Shown here piece by piece: positions 7,271 to 14,502 of a stretch of DNA of 64,000 bases. Numbering within the stretch: position 1 is the stretch's first letter; every line of letters begins with the position of its first letter. The notes beneath the pieces are model-generated. The model searched no databases. It saw nothing but the letters and a program-made list of their open reading frames with translations, and was not told the origin of the DNA. The stretch lies in contig DASZTS010000043.1 in NCBI GenBank assembly GCA_035547915.1, forward strand, positions 1-64,000, given 5' to 3'. The translations under genes and the position numbers were made by a program. The DNA is from DASSFG01 sp035547915. Lineage in GTDB: Bacteria; Planctomycetota; Planctomycetia; Pirellulales; JAICIG01.

Positions 7271-7573
7271 ATGGATCAAGACCTCCAACTTCCGTCATTT
7301 CGAACAGTTCGAATGACGTTGATCGACACCGACGTGGTTCACGAGAGCGAGCAAGACGTGAAGGTCTTCGTGTCACCGCTTGGAGTGTCCCTCTTCGCCG
7401 ATGGCTATGGCACTTCTAACCGAATCCTAAGTCCCCTGTTCGTTACCCAGCAAAAGGGAGAGCTTCTGGTGTTCGTCAATGGTGACATAAACATCGGCGG
7501 AGTGACCCACGTCATTCGGTTGGGCAAGGCAAAGGAAACAAACCGTCGCCGACCCGTGACGGATACTCGCTAA
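7271..7573 (+). CDS. Hypothetical protein, 100 aa
   Basis: Start ATG 7271 has GGAGA upstream; an ATG at 7259 is in frame. The protein looks beta-rich (FRTVRMTLIDTDVVHESEQD, VKVFVSPLGVSLFADGYG, VTQQKGELLVFVNGDINIGG). No family recognised. Its last codons are formed by motif copy 7561: GACGGATACTCGCTAA encodes the final T-D-T-R and stop. The coding region and motif therefore overlap, which hints that the stop came with the motif. Confidence 0.65.
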   Translation: MDQDLQLPSFRTVRMTLIDTDVVHESEQDVKVFVSPLGVSLFADGYGTSNRILSPLFVTQQKGELLVFVNGDINIGGVTHVIRLGKAKETNRRRPVTDTR

Positions 7574-7635
7574 ACGACCGTGGAAACGAACTCGGCAGAG
7601 CACGGCTTAGCCGATTTCCAAATAAGGGAGGTTGA

Positions 7636-7845
7636 ATGAACGAAAAACAAGCCAAGCGACAACTTGGGCGGATGCTCCAATCCTTCACGGCCGGCAGCGT
7701 CTTGCATCTTCTGGCCGACCTGCATCGGGAAGCGGCCAGTCAGGCACGTCGGGACGACGACGCCAAGACCTACCAGCAGTGCAGGCTCGTCGAGCAGGCA
7801 TTGGTTGTCGTGGGGATGGGCGTCGATGCGGCTCGGCCGACCTAG
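7636..7845 (+). CDS. Small hypothetical protein, 69 aa
   Basis: A strong ribosome site (AAGGGAGG) precedes ATG 7636. The product is helical: QAKRQLGRMLQSFTAGSVLH, LLADLHREAASQARRDDDAK. Similar short proteins occur in plasmid accessory regions, function unknown. It is a single-gene module; the TAG stop is followed after one base by the degenerate motif copy 7847 and a strong hairpin at 7864-7893. Confidence 0.7.
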   Translation: MNEKQAKRQLGRMLQSFTAGSVLHLLADLHREAASQARRDDDAKTYQQCRLVEQALVVVGMGVDAARPT

Positions 7846-7863
7846 GGGATACTGTTCCCTGAG

Positions 7864-7893
7864 GCGCCGGCGGTGGTGAGCCGCCGCCGGCGC
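7864..7893 (+). repeat. GC-rich hairpin, first of two related copies
   Basis: GCGCCGGCGG at 7864-7873 pairs with CCGCCGGCGC at 7884-7893. A diverged copy follows motif 8528, at 8545-8574, and both are followed by CATAACA (at 7899 and 8582). The motif-plus-hairpin unit is therefore duplicated, flanking the broken minus-strand gene. Confidence 0.7.
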
Positions 7894-7922
7894 AGCCTCA
7901 TAACACCTAGCTGAAGTTGGGG

Positions 7923-8368
7923 CTACGGATCGGTGGAGGGTGACCAGAACCAGACCTCGCCGGATCTTTTATCCTTTTGACCCTTTGCTTCTCGGGATGG
8001 GTGAACAGAAAAATCTTCGCCACCATTTCGCCACGTCACAACTGCATCTCGAAACGTCTTCAAGCCCGCCGGCGTGAATTCGAGAATGGCTGTGCCCCGA
8101 TCAATCGTAAGCGACATTTCTGCAAGGCATCGCTCGCTGCGGCCAACAGCAAGCGGATCTTCGAACACGCCGTCGAACTCTGGCCACGTTTCGTGGTGAG
8201 CATTCGCTGTGCTGCGGCTTTCTCGGCGGCTAATTCATCAACCGCCCCCAAAAGATGGTCACACGCCTCGGGAGCAGCCTGCAAGCAGATGAAGGGTCGC
8301 TTGACGCCCAGACGAACCCCCACGTGTTCCCAGCAATGGATGTCGAGGTTCTCGAACTGTTTCCTCAT
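7923..8368 (-). pseudogene. Frameshifted minus-strand gene of unknown function
   Basis: Two minus-strand frames read like one protein. From ATG 8368 comes MRKQFENLDIHCWEHVGVRL, continuing to an AVDELAAEKAAAQ stretch. In another frame ending at 7923 comes ETWPEFDGVFEDPLAVGRSE, RCLAEMSLTIDRGTAILEFT, then WSPSTDP. The second frame is closed by a stop at 8235-8237 and cannot extend to the ATG, so a frame change near 8190-8230 is needed. A shorter gene from GTG 8168 is the alternative. No family recognised. The gene sits between motif copies 7847 and 8528, each followed by a related hairpin, as if inserted as a unit. Confidence 0.5.
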
Positions 8369-8544
8369 CAGGCCAACCCCGCAAGCCGTAAACGGTCAAT
8401 ATGCTCGGCTGCTGGGCTTGGAACCATGCCAAAAACAGGCTCTCCAATCGGCGACCAAATGTAAAGGGTGGCTTGAAAGCGACCCCTGACAGACGTGGGT
8501 CTGGATGCCGGCTTCGCTCGACCTAACGGATACCAACTAGCAGA

Positions 8545-8574
8545 GCACCGGTGGTGGTGAACTGCCGCCGGCGC
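8545..8574 (+). repeat. Second, diverged copy of the GC-rich hairpin
   Basis: Related to the hairpin at 7864-7893; the shared core includes GGTGGTGA and GCCGCCGGCGCA. It lies directly downstream of motif copy 8528 and upstream of the recombinase gene. The stem is imperfect here. Confidence 0.6.
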
Positions 8575-8622
8575 AATTTCGCATAACAAGTGGATCACGA
8601 AATCAAACGAGGTTTTCACCAG

Positions 8623-9372
8623 ATGAAACAGGCAAACGATGACAAAACGGCCGTCAAGTGCGCAGCACAAAACGGAAAGGCGAAATCGGTCAAGCAGAAA
8701 CTCGTCGCCCAGGTCGCTCGATTGGTCCGCCAGGCGGGCCTCGACTACGACGGCTGGCGGTACGTCGCTCGCCATGTTCGACGAAAGTGCGAACTTCAAC
8801 CAGCGAAGCGATCAAAGAGGCTCCCCCGCATCCTGACGGCCGACCAGTTCCGTACCTTCTATCAGATTGTGGATCGAGCCGACGACGTGCAGCACTCCCT
8901 AATGCTTCGGCTCTTGTTCTTCACGGGGGTTCGGGTCAGCGAATTATGCCGATTCCAGATCGCCGATGTCGACCTCGACACCTGCAAGATCCGGGTCGAG
9001 CAAGGGAAGGGCTCCAAGGACCGTTACGTGCTCTTCGGTAAGACGTTCGCCACAGCACTGCGGACCCATGTTGCCGCCCATCCACACAACCGCTGGTTAT
9101 TCCAGACGAAGAGGGCGACGAGATTCAGCACCCGCAGGGTCCAGCAAATCGTCAAGCAGTACGCCGAGCAGGCTGGTGTTCGGGCCACGCCCCACACCTT
9201 CCGCCACCAAGCGATCACCTGGCTGACCCGGCACTCGGGGCTCGCCGACGCCGAGCTTCAGCTAATCACGGGGCACGCTCGGCGGGAGACGTTGGCCGTC
9301 TATCAGCACATTGCTCTCGATGGCCAGCTTGAGGACCGCTACCAAGAGGCGATGAAGAAGGCCGACCTCTAA
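8623..9372 (+). CDS. Tyrosine recombinase, XerC/XerD-like, 249 aa
   Basis: A site-specific recombinase that would cut and rejoin DNA through a 3'-phosphotyrosine. The full catalytic set is visible: Arg104 in GVRVSE, Lys132 in GKGSKDR, His191 and Arg194 in HTFRH, His218 in GHARRET and Tyr227 in VYQHI. The N-terminal core-binding domain is short (about 65 residues), so the protein is smaller than the usual 290-300 residues of XerC/D and lacks an arm-binding domain. ATG 8623 was chosen for GAGG 11 nt upstream; a GTG at 8590 is in frame. It is the last gene of the motif array, flanked by copies 8528 and 9499, and is the obvious candidate to act on those repeats if they are recombination sites. 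Confidence 0.9.
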   Translation: MKQANDDKTAVKCAAQNGKAKSVKQKLVAQVARLVRQAGLDYDGWRYVARHVRRKCELQPAKRSKRLPRILTADQFRTFYQIVDRADDVQHSLMLRLLFFTGVRVSELCRFQIADVDLDTCKIRVEQGKGSKDRYVLFGKTFATALRTHVAAHPHNRWLFQTKRATRFSTRRVQQIVKQYAEQAGVRATPHTFRHQAITWLTRHSGLADAELQLITGHARRETLAVYQHIALDGQLEDRYQEAMKKADL

Positions 9373-9382
9373 CCCTGTCGAG

Positions 9383-9415
9383 AACCGAGGCGAGCAGACC
9401 ATGCTCGCCTCGGTT
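9383..9415 (+). terminator. 14-bp hairpin after the recombinase
   Basis: AACCGAGGCGAGCA at 9383-9396 pairs perfectly with TGCTCGCCTCGGTT at 9402-9415 around a 5-nt loop. It lies 10 nt after the stop codon. No T-tract. Confidence 0.65.
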
Positions 9416-9623
9416 GCTGGGTCGAGCAACGTCGGCTGATTTGAAGGCGTGTCGCAAAAGAAAAAATGGAGAAACTCCTATCCGTTCCTTTGGCCATCGG
9501 ATACCCGGTACCCCGGATAGCGGCGACTCCGTGACAAGTTTCTTTATTTTCAACTCGCCGTTCTTTTTGGCCCATGCTGAGAAGCTTGGGCCAAGCCAGG
9601 AGCGCCAAAAATACGGCCGCTAA

Positions 9624-9649
9624 AAAACGGCGGTGACGATTGCCGTTTT
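9624..9649. terminator. Bidirectional terminator-like hairpin
   Basis: AAAACGGC at 9624-9631 pairs with GCCGTTTT at 9642-9649, with A-tract and T-tract on the two sides. It separates the motif array (last copy 9499) from the membrane protein gene starting at 9710. The rest of 9420-9700 shows nothing else convincing. Confidence 0.6.
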
Positions 9650-9709
9650 CTCCTGTGCAAACCTCGTCGTGGACGGTTTCCAAATCCAGCATCACATAAG
9701 GAACCAGAT

Positions 9710-10108
9710 ATGGACTTTTCGGATCGTTGCCCTTGTTGCCAGATGCCGCTTTCGGCTCTCGCAACCCATTGCCCTCACTGCACCCAGGACATTTCTGATC
9801 GTTGGTATCGGCGCAGCGCATCGCCATGCGATGATGGGACGTTTCGCTTGTTCGTCGCTGGCATTTGCTCGGCGATGTACACCCTGACATACATGATCGC
9901 CAAGGACTACGGGCCGGGCAGGAGCCTGCTTGTAGCGTTGGCGACGGCTTTGGCTGTCTGGATCGGCGTCACCTTCCTGAAACCAGCTACCGACCGGAAG
10001 GTCTGCACGTTGATCGTGATGCCGGCCGTTCTTGCCGCTTGCTGGTTCGTCGTCCGTTATGTGCTGCCGTTCCTCTTCGACTTGCTCTTGATGACCTGGA
10101 ATGCCTGA
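9710..10108 (+). CDS. Zinc-ribbon membrane protein, 132 aa
   Basis: The N-terminus has a zinc-ribbon pattern, CPCC near residue 8 and CPHC near residue 21, followed by about three hydrophobic segments (LFVAGICSAMYTLTYMIA, SLLVALATALAVWIGVTFL, LIVMPAVLAACWFVVRYVL and a terminal LPFLFDLLL). It is probably an inner-membrane protein with a cytoplasmic zinc ribbon; function unknown. AAGGAACC precedes the ATG. It converges with the DUF1080-PDZ gene downstream. Confidence 0.75.
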   Translation: MDFSDRCPCCQMPLSALATHCPHCTQDISDRWYRRSASPCDDGTFRLFVAGICSAMYTLTYMIAKDYGPGRSLLVALATALAVWIGVTFLKPATDRKVCTLIVMPAVLAACWFVVRYVLPFLFDLLLMTWNA

Positions 10109-10156
10109 CTTCGAAGGCATCATCGACCGCAAGTTTTCGTTGGAGTCCCAACGAGA

Positions 10157-11827
10157 TCATTTGGGCGTCACATTGATAGTCCGCTTCTTCCCGAATCGCT
10201 CGATTTCAATGACGGCATCTTTGTCGAGCGGCGATTTGCCGAGAAGTTTCGTGGCAGTAGGTACATCGTCGCTTTCCTCGCCGTTGATTGTCAGGATCGT
10301 GTCACCAGCTTTGATCCCCGCCGATGCACCAGCGCTGTCGTCAAACACCTTTTCAACGACGATCCTTTTTCCCTTCTTCGTCAGGGAAACGCCAAAGAAG
10401 GGAATCAATTCGGCAGCAAGTTCCAGGCGAGGAATCGCAATCGGCACGTCTCCCTGATAGGCAACAAAAACCGTCGTTTGTTGCTGGGTCCATTCTGGGT
10501 CGACCTTGAATTCGAACTCCCTTTTCTGGCCAGCAGGTTGCGTGGCCCGAACCAGCGGGGTCAAGTTCTTGCCGTTTTTCAGGGTCACGAGCACGGTTCC
10601 AGCCGCTTCGTTTTCAGGCGAATTGTTGCCGTGCAACGAAACGATCAGCGCTCCCTCCACATTTCCCAACAAAAGCTCCGGGAGCCCCTCCGTTGCCCCA
10701 AGAAGCGAAACCAGCATGTCGAGTGGTCCCGTTACGGTTCGGGGGAATCGTAAGCGAACTTTGCCCTGCGAGCCCGGATCGAGCACGAGCACCTTTTCGT
10801 CGCTGTCGACACTGATCTGCTCGAAAAGGATGGCGTCGTCGGGCGAAAGCCCCGGTGCCCGGAGTTGATCGAGGGCGTCGAATTTGGAAAAGTCATAAAG
10901 CACTCGGAGGCGACCCTCTGGTTCGGAAAACGCTTCCGCATCGCCCAAGGCGGCGATTTTGATGGGCTTTCCACTTTGTTTGGCCGGCGGCCCTGGTGAC
11001 TCTCGGGAATCGACCGTCAGTTTGCCTGAACCATCCGCTCCAATAGTCAGGCTCATGGCCGAGAACGTCACGGTGACTTCTTGCTTAGGCTTTTTCTTCG
11101 CCTTGGGCTTGGAGGGGTTCGGGCCTCGCTCCAGCGGCAACGAGAGAAGGCGAATGTGGCGAAACTCAATGGCCGTGCTCTGGTTTCGGAGAGCAATCTT
11201 GCCTGCCGAAGTCTTCGCCCCCGTCCCCTCATTCACAAGCTCGTCATTGATCGTGACGCTGATCCGGTCATCGTCACATTCGATCTTCATCGTATTCCAT
11301 TGCCCAATAGGTTTTTGGACAAACTTGGTTGGAACGAGAGTCGCTTGGGGTTGGCCCGGCTTGCATTCGCCAGTCTTCGTTTTGAGCGGGCTTTCATAGC
11401 ACCTAAACGTACCTGTACCGTCCTCCTTCGGGTTGGGAAATAACTCGACTTCGATTCCACGAGGGTCGTATCCGGTGCTGTTTGATCCGCTTGCACGAAC
11501 GACTACGCCGCTGCCATTGCCACCGACTTGACCACCGGGCGGAAACCGATATTCGAGGGACAGCACGAAGTCTTTGAACGATTTGTGTGTCTCTAGCCAG
11601 TTAGACCCGTTGCCACCGGGGCTATTCAGCACTTGCCGCTCTGGATCGACCGACCACGTCGAATCGAGGCCGCCGTTTTTTGGCTTTTTCAGCCTCCAGC
11701 CCGCCAAATCCCTGCCATTGAAAAGCTCGTCGCCGTTATCTGGCTCATCGGCGAGCGAAACTGAGGCTGAGGACAAAAGGAGGATAGCGGTGATAACGGC
11801 TCGCATGAAGCTGTACCCAAGTGTCAT
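10157..11827 (-). CDS. Secreted DUF1080 (3-keto-disaccharide hydrolase) protein with C-terminal PDZ domain, 556 aa
   Basis: Start ATG 11827 has GAGG 7 nt upstream; a signal peptide follows (MRAVITAILLLSSASVSLAD). Residues 30-230 show the DUF1080 / LamG-like fold typical of planctomycetes: LFNGRDLAGWRLKK, WNTMKIECDDDRISVTINDE and a terminal IEFRHIRLLSLP. The middle (about 245-460) is a Lys/Pro linker plus beta-rich sequence I do not recognise. Residues 470-556 form a PDZ domain (FFGVSLTKKGKRIVVEKVFD, AGIKAGDTILTINGEESDDV). Known: DUF1080 domains bind or hydrolyse sugars outside the cytoplasm and PDZ domains bind peptide ends. The combination suggests a periplasmic sugar-related protein with a protein partner. 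It lies inside the accessory element, unusual for this chromosome-type family. Confidence 0.85.
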   Translation of the reverse strand: MTLGYSFMRAVITAILLLSSASVSLADEPDNGDELFNGRDLAGWRLKKPKNGGLDSTWSVDPERQVLNSPGGNGSNWLETHKSFKDFVLSLEYRFPPGGQVGGNGSGVVVRASGSNSTGYDPRGIEVELFPNPKEDGTGTFRCYESPLKTKTGECKPGQPQATLVPTKFVQKPIGQWNTMKIECDDDRISVTINDELVNEGTGAKTSAGKIALRNQSTAIEFRHIRLLSLPLERGPNPSKPKAKKKPKQEVTVTFSAMSLTIGADGSGKLTVDSRESPGPPAKQSGKPIKIAALGDAEAFSEPEGRLRVLYDFSKFDALDQLRAPGLSPDDAILFEQISVDSDEKVLVLDPGSQGKVRLRFPRTVTGPLDMLVSLLGATEGLPELLLGNVEGALIVSLHGNNSPENEAAGTVLVTLKNGKNLTPLVRATQPAGQKREFEFKVDPEWTQQQTTVFVAYQGDVPIAIPRLELAAELIPFFGVSLTKKGKRIVVEKVFDDSAGASAGIKAGDTILTINGEESDDVPTATKLLGKSPLDKDAVIEIERFGKKRTINVTPK

Positions 11828-12080
11828 CAAGAACCTCGTATTGCTCGTCGGCTAAGGCGTCTCGTCGTCCGTGAAGAAGTCGTCACCGGCCATTGCAACC
11901 GACTGCCCGATTCATGATCCTCGGCGAGAAGTCAGAATGTGATCCGCATACAGCGTCCTTCGAAAACCGAGAGCCCGGTACACTGTCTAGCTAATCTAAT
12001 GACCCAAAAGAAGGTGTCAATACTCTCTATTGTGAGTGTCAGCGGCTCCCCGTTTTAGGCGAAAAAACAGCGGGGACGCT

Positions 12081-12461
12081 ATGGCCAAAAAGAAGCCCAT
12101 CATCAAGCAGGCCGAGATCGTCGAGCTTTTCGCCGCTCGGCTCCGAGAAACCCGCTCATCACGTGGGATGACGCAGGCCGAACTCGCTCGCCAGGCGAAG
12201 GTCGCCGTCAGCTATATCTGGAAGCTGGAGAGTGCGGCGGCAGCACCTGGGATCGACCTTCTAGCCCGCCTGGCCTCGGCGCTCGGTACGGCGCCGCAGG
12301 ACTTGCTTCCGCCGGCCGCTCAGCCGGATTCGACGGCGATGCTGCGTGACCAGGCCAAGAAGCTCTTCGACGGTCTGTTAGAGACGGCCGATCAGCCAAC
12401 GCTCATGATGCTCTGCCCATTACTCGCCCGGCTCGGCGAGTCGCCAACTCGCCGGCGATGA
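12081..12461 (+). CDS. XRE-family transcriptional regulator, 126 aa
   Basis: An HTH_3 domain lies at about residues 15-72: FAARLRETRSSRGMTQAELA followed by RQAKVAVSYIWKLESAAAAP and LLARLASALG. The C-terminal 50 residues may mediate dimerisation. Such proteins repress promoters on mobile elements. ATG 12081 was preferred over the upstream alternative because the conserved part begins soon after it. No obvious operator was identified; the upstream region holds GTGTCA twice (near 12015 and 12036). Confidence 0.85.
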   Translation: MAKKKPIIKQAEIVELFAARLRETRSSRGMTQAELARQAKVAVSYIWKLESAAAAPGIDLLARLASALGTAPQDLLPPAAQPDSTAMLRDQAKKLFDGLLETADQPTLMMLCPLLARLGESPTRRR

Positions 12462-12818
12462 GGCTCCTCGGGCGGCCAAAAAACCTTTCGGCCAATTGTT
12501 GATTCTCGGCCGCCCGTTTGCTAGTTTGATGGCGTCGGCTCAAAAGCTGACGGCCCGATCCAGGTACCTGCCCCGCCTGCGATTGGGCTTTTTGTTGCGC
12601 CGCCGCTGTCCCGATGACGAAGTGCGCTCCGCATGGACTGCGAGCGTGTCCGGGACATTAACCGGGCGACGATTGAAGAGTGGCGTGAGATCGAGCGTTC
12701 GCCTCACTGTGGAAGAAGAGCGGAGCAACGAGCCAGCAGGAGATAAAAAATGGTCAAGGCGGCACCAGACTGGCGTTCGATCAGCCGGTTCAGCCTGCGG
12801 CGTTCGGAGACACGGGAT
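12462..12818. other. Intergenic tract without convincing genes
   Basis: 357 bases. GGCGGCC near 12471 can pair with GGCCGCC near 12508 with a long loop, a possible terminator for the XRE gene. Short open frames on both strands show no domain, ribosome site or coherent composition. Confidence 0.4.
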
Positions 12819-12908
12819 TTAGTGTTGGCGGCCCTTCAGCTTCAAGCCAATGCACGCAGCGATGACGCTGGCGACTAGGACAATGGCCGCTGTTACCCAA
12901 ATGCCCAT
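12819..12908 (-). CDS. Small single-span membrane protein, 29 aa
   Basis: A minus-strand ORF encodes MGIWVTAAIVLVASVIAACI followed by GLKLKGRQH. One hydrophobic helix with a short positively charged tail fits a small inner-membrane protein with the C-terminus inside. GGAAC lies about 8 nt before the ATG. The frame on the opposite strand does not look coding. It is not homologous to anything I recognise and could be fortuitous. Confidence 0.45.
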   Translation of the reverse strand: MGIWVTAAIVLVASVIAACIGLKLKGRQH

Positions 12909-13115
12909 GATTCACGTTCCGATGGAGGCCCGTCGTCCTCTTCGCCAGAGAGGCGACAAAAAAAGGCGGCCTCGCAAAGGTTTTGCCAGGTCGCCTCAAC
13001 TCGCCCCATACCCCCCTGGGAAGTCTCTATCTGTATCGGTTTTGCCAGCGAGTCGGCTTAAGTGCAATCCACGAAAGGCGACGGATTCGGTCTGAAACCC
13101 CAATTGGAGTCCTGT

Positions 13116-13156
13116 GGGCGTTCGGCAGGCGGAGCAAGTACAGATGAGTCGGAACC
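13116..13156 (+). repeat. 41-bp dispersed repeat, copy 1
   Basis: 32 of 41 bases match 19636-19676 by eye; the longest identical runs are GGAGCAAGT and GTCGGAACC. Both copies lie in intergenic parts of the accessory element. Confidence 0.5.
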
Positions 13157-13240
13157 AAATCGCTCGGTTTCTCCAATCCTCGGCGACCACGCCCGCCGGG
13201 CTGGAAATAGAGTCGGCGAAGCCATCGGGAGGTTGATCAA

Positions 13241-13462
13241 TCAGTTGACCTCGACGCAGTTGATGATCTGGTTGATGCCCGCCAATCCAGCAAGGGTTTC
13301 CTGCGCCACTTGTTTCTCGAAGAAGGTCGGAACTCGTCCGCTGAGAATGAGCACTCCGTCATCAACTTCGCATTCGAGACGCCTCATGGAAGGATAGGCG
13401 CTCCCTTTCAGCCGATTCTTTACGGCCTCTTTAAGCGAGGAATTCGATCCTGAACTTGCCAT
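13241..13462 (-). CDS. BON-domain protein, 73 aa
   Basis: The whole protein is one BON domain: SLKEAVKNRLKGSAYPSMRR, ECEVDDGVLILSGRVPTFFE and AQETLAGLAGINQIINCVEV. BON domains (OsmY, BON lipoproteins) bind phospholipid or other hydrophobic ligands. There is no signal peptide, so it would be cytoplasmic. The ATG at 13462 was chosen for AGAAGGGAG upstream; a longer frame exists. Confidence 0.85.
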   Translation of the reverse strand: MASSGSNSSLKEAVKNRLKGSAYPSMRRLECEVDDGVLILSGRVPTFFEKQVAQETLAGLAGINQIINCVEVN

Positions 13463-13645
13463 TTGCTGCTCCCTTCTAACTGGAACTCGATGATGACGAG
13501 CGAAACGGATCATGGCCATTGGCAGAGATGAGGGCCAGGTGTGCAAGAGACTGCCCCTGCCGCTTGCTCGTTAGCCCCCTCAAGAATCATTCGATATGCC
13601 TGCCGACGAACCTTGTGCGAGACTGAGTGCAAACACGGTGCCTCG

Positions 13646-13918
13646 TTACGGGCAGGGCCGTGCAGAGCCGGTCCTGCTCGGCCCTTCCAAAGCAGAATAA
13701 ATAGGGTGGTCACGCAGCAGCGTGGACAAGAGCCGCCTTGAATAGTTGAAGAATCCCGTCCGCCCTTCCCATCCATCCGGTCGAAACAGCGGTCCAACAC
13801 GCCCCCGTTTTTCACGGATCAAAAGCCGAAGCTTCTCGGCTTCGCTCTTAGTCTGGAGAACTAGAAGCTCGCAGATGCCCATTCTCACGACGTGAATTTG
13901 AACGTGATCGTCGTCCAT
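13646..13918 (-). CDS. Hypothetical protein, 90 aa
   Basis: A strong ribosome site (GGGAGAAGG) precedes ATG 13918. The N-terminal half (DDDHVQIHVVRMGICELLVL, then QTKSEAEKLRLLIREKRG) looks like a plausible small protein; the C-terminal half is less convincing. It is 24 nt downstream of a cold-shock-domain gene on the same strand, so co-transcription is likely. No family recognised. Confidence 0.45.
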   Translation of the reverse strand: MDDDHVQIHVVRMGICELLVLQTKSEAEKLRLLIREKRGRVGPLFRPDGWEGRTGFFNYSRRLLSTLLRDHPIYSALEGPSRTGSARPCP

Positions 13919-13942
13919 TGTTGCCTTCTCCCGTGAGAAGGG

Positions 13943-14155
13943 TTAGAGCGGTCTGACAGAGGCGGCCCGAGGTCCTTTCCCTTTTCCACCCCCGTTTTGA
14001 TCCGTCTGGAACTCCACACGTTGTCCTTGGGTCAAGTCGTCGAATCCGTCGTTTTCGACGATGGAATGATGGAAGAACACGTCTTGGCCACCCGGCACTT
14101 CGATGAACCCGAATCCCTTTTCTGTCACGACCTTCTTGACCTTGCCTTCCGGCAT
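13943..14155 (-). CDS. Cold-shock-domain protein (CspA type), 70 aa
   Basis: The RNP1 motif KGFGFIEV and RNP2-like DVFFHHSIV are present, with KVKKVVTEKGFGFI at the N-terminus. The length fits the CspA family, which binds single-stranded nucleic acid and acts as an RNA chaperone. The tail is Gly/Lys rich (QNGGGKGKGPRAASVRPL). It is the second of two tandem cold-shock genes on this strand, 66 nt downstream of the first; the paralogues differ considerably. Confidence 0.95.
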   Translation of the reverse strand: MPEGKVKKVVTEKGFGFIEVPGGQDVFFHHSIVENDGFDDLTQGQRVEFQTDQNGGGKGKGPRAASVRPL

Positions 14156-14221
14156 TTGCAGACTCCTACCTCATTTGGATCATTCCAGTTAAGGGCCTCG
14201 GTGCCCGCCTCCAAGCACTAA

Positions 14222-14476
14222 TCACATATTTTCTTGAAACATTCTCTGAAGAGCCATCGCCGCTTTAGAGGGTGGGGCCACGCACCTCGCACGTGGGCCT
14301 TTGTCATTGCGGGCCTGTTCAGCGATTTCAAATTCCACCGTTTGGCCTGGCTCCAGCATATCGAAGCCATCGTCGGCGACGGTCGAACGATGGAAGTAAA
14401 CGTCCTTTCCGCCTGATCCTGCGATGAAGCCAAAGCCTCTATCTCGCATGATCTTTTTGATCCTGCCTTGAGCCAC
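14222..14476 (-). CDS. Cold-shock-domain protein with C-terminal extension, 84 aa
   Basis: RNP1-like RGFGFIAG and RNP2-like DVYFHRSTV mark the cold-shock domain at residues 3-65. An extension of about 20 residues (PPSKAAMALQRMFQENM) is absent from the neighbouring paralogue. It starts 34 nt after a strong minus-strand terminator hairpin (14510-14537), so it probably has its own promoter, or a regulated leader, between that hairpin and its ATG. Confidence 0.92.
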   Translation of the reverse strand: MAQGRIKKIMRDRGFGFIAGSGGKDVYFHRSTVADDGFDMLEPGQTVEFEIAEQARNDKGPRARCVAPPSKAAMALQRMFQENM

Positions 14477-14502
14477 GGTCGTATCTGCTCCCGTCTGCCA
14501 AC

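Larger units (their letters stand above)
1102..9510 (+). repeat. Dispersed 12-bp motif GGATACYNGCTA, about 15 copies, one orientation
   Basis: Copies start at 1102, 1689, 2377, 2457, 3456, 3837, 4355, 5177, 5721, 6134, 6903, 7561, 7847 (degenerate), 8528 and 9499. GGATAC is invariant; the variable six bases read TCGCTA four times, CGGCTA three times, and CCGCTA, CTGCTA, CAGCTA, CCACTA, CAACTA, TGCCTA, CCGGTA and TGTTCC once each. Every copy points the same way, including those flanking the two minus-strand genes. Most lie directly after a stop codon (1-60 nt) and 40-100 nt before the next start codon. Similar strings elsewhere in the window lack the GCTA half and fall inside genes. Function is unknown: a promoter-like element and a cassette boundary or recombination site are both possible. 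Confidence 0.85.

Noticed and set aside
1102..9510. GGATAC repeats as a CRISPR array
   Set aside because: Repeats are 12 bp, spacing is irregular (80 to 1000 bp), intervals contain genes, and no cas genes are present.
1102..9510. Array as a classical integron
   Set aside because: No attC core (RYYYAAC / GTTRRRY pairs) at gene ends, and the recombinase lacks an evident integron-integrase insertion near its second Arg motif.
12015..12041. GTGTCA direct repeats as an operator for the XRE regulator
   Set aside because: Only six bases repeated twice without dyad symmetry; too weak to report as a site.
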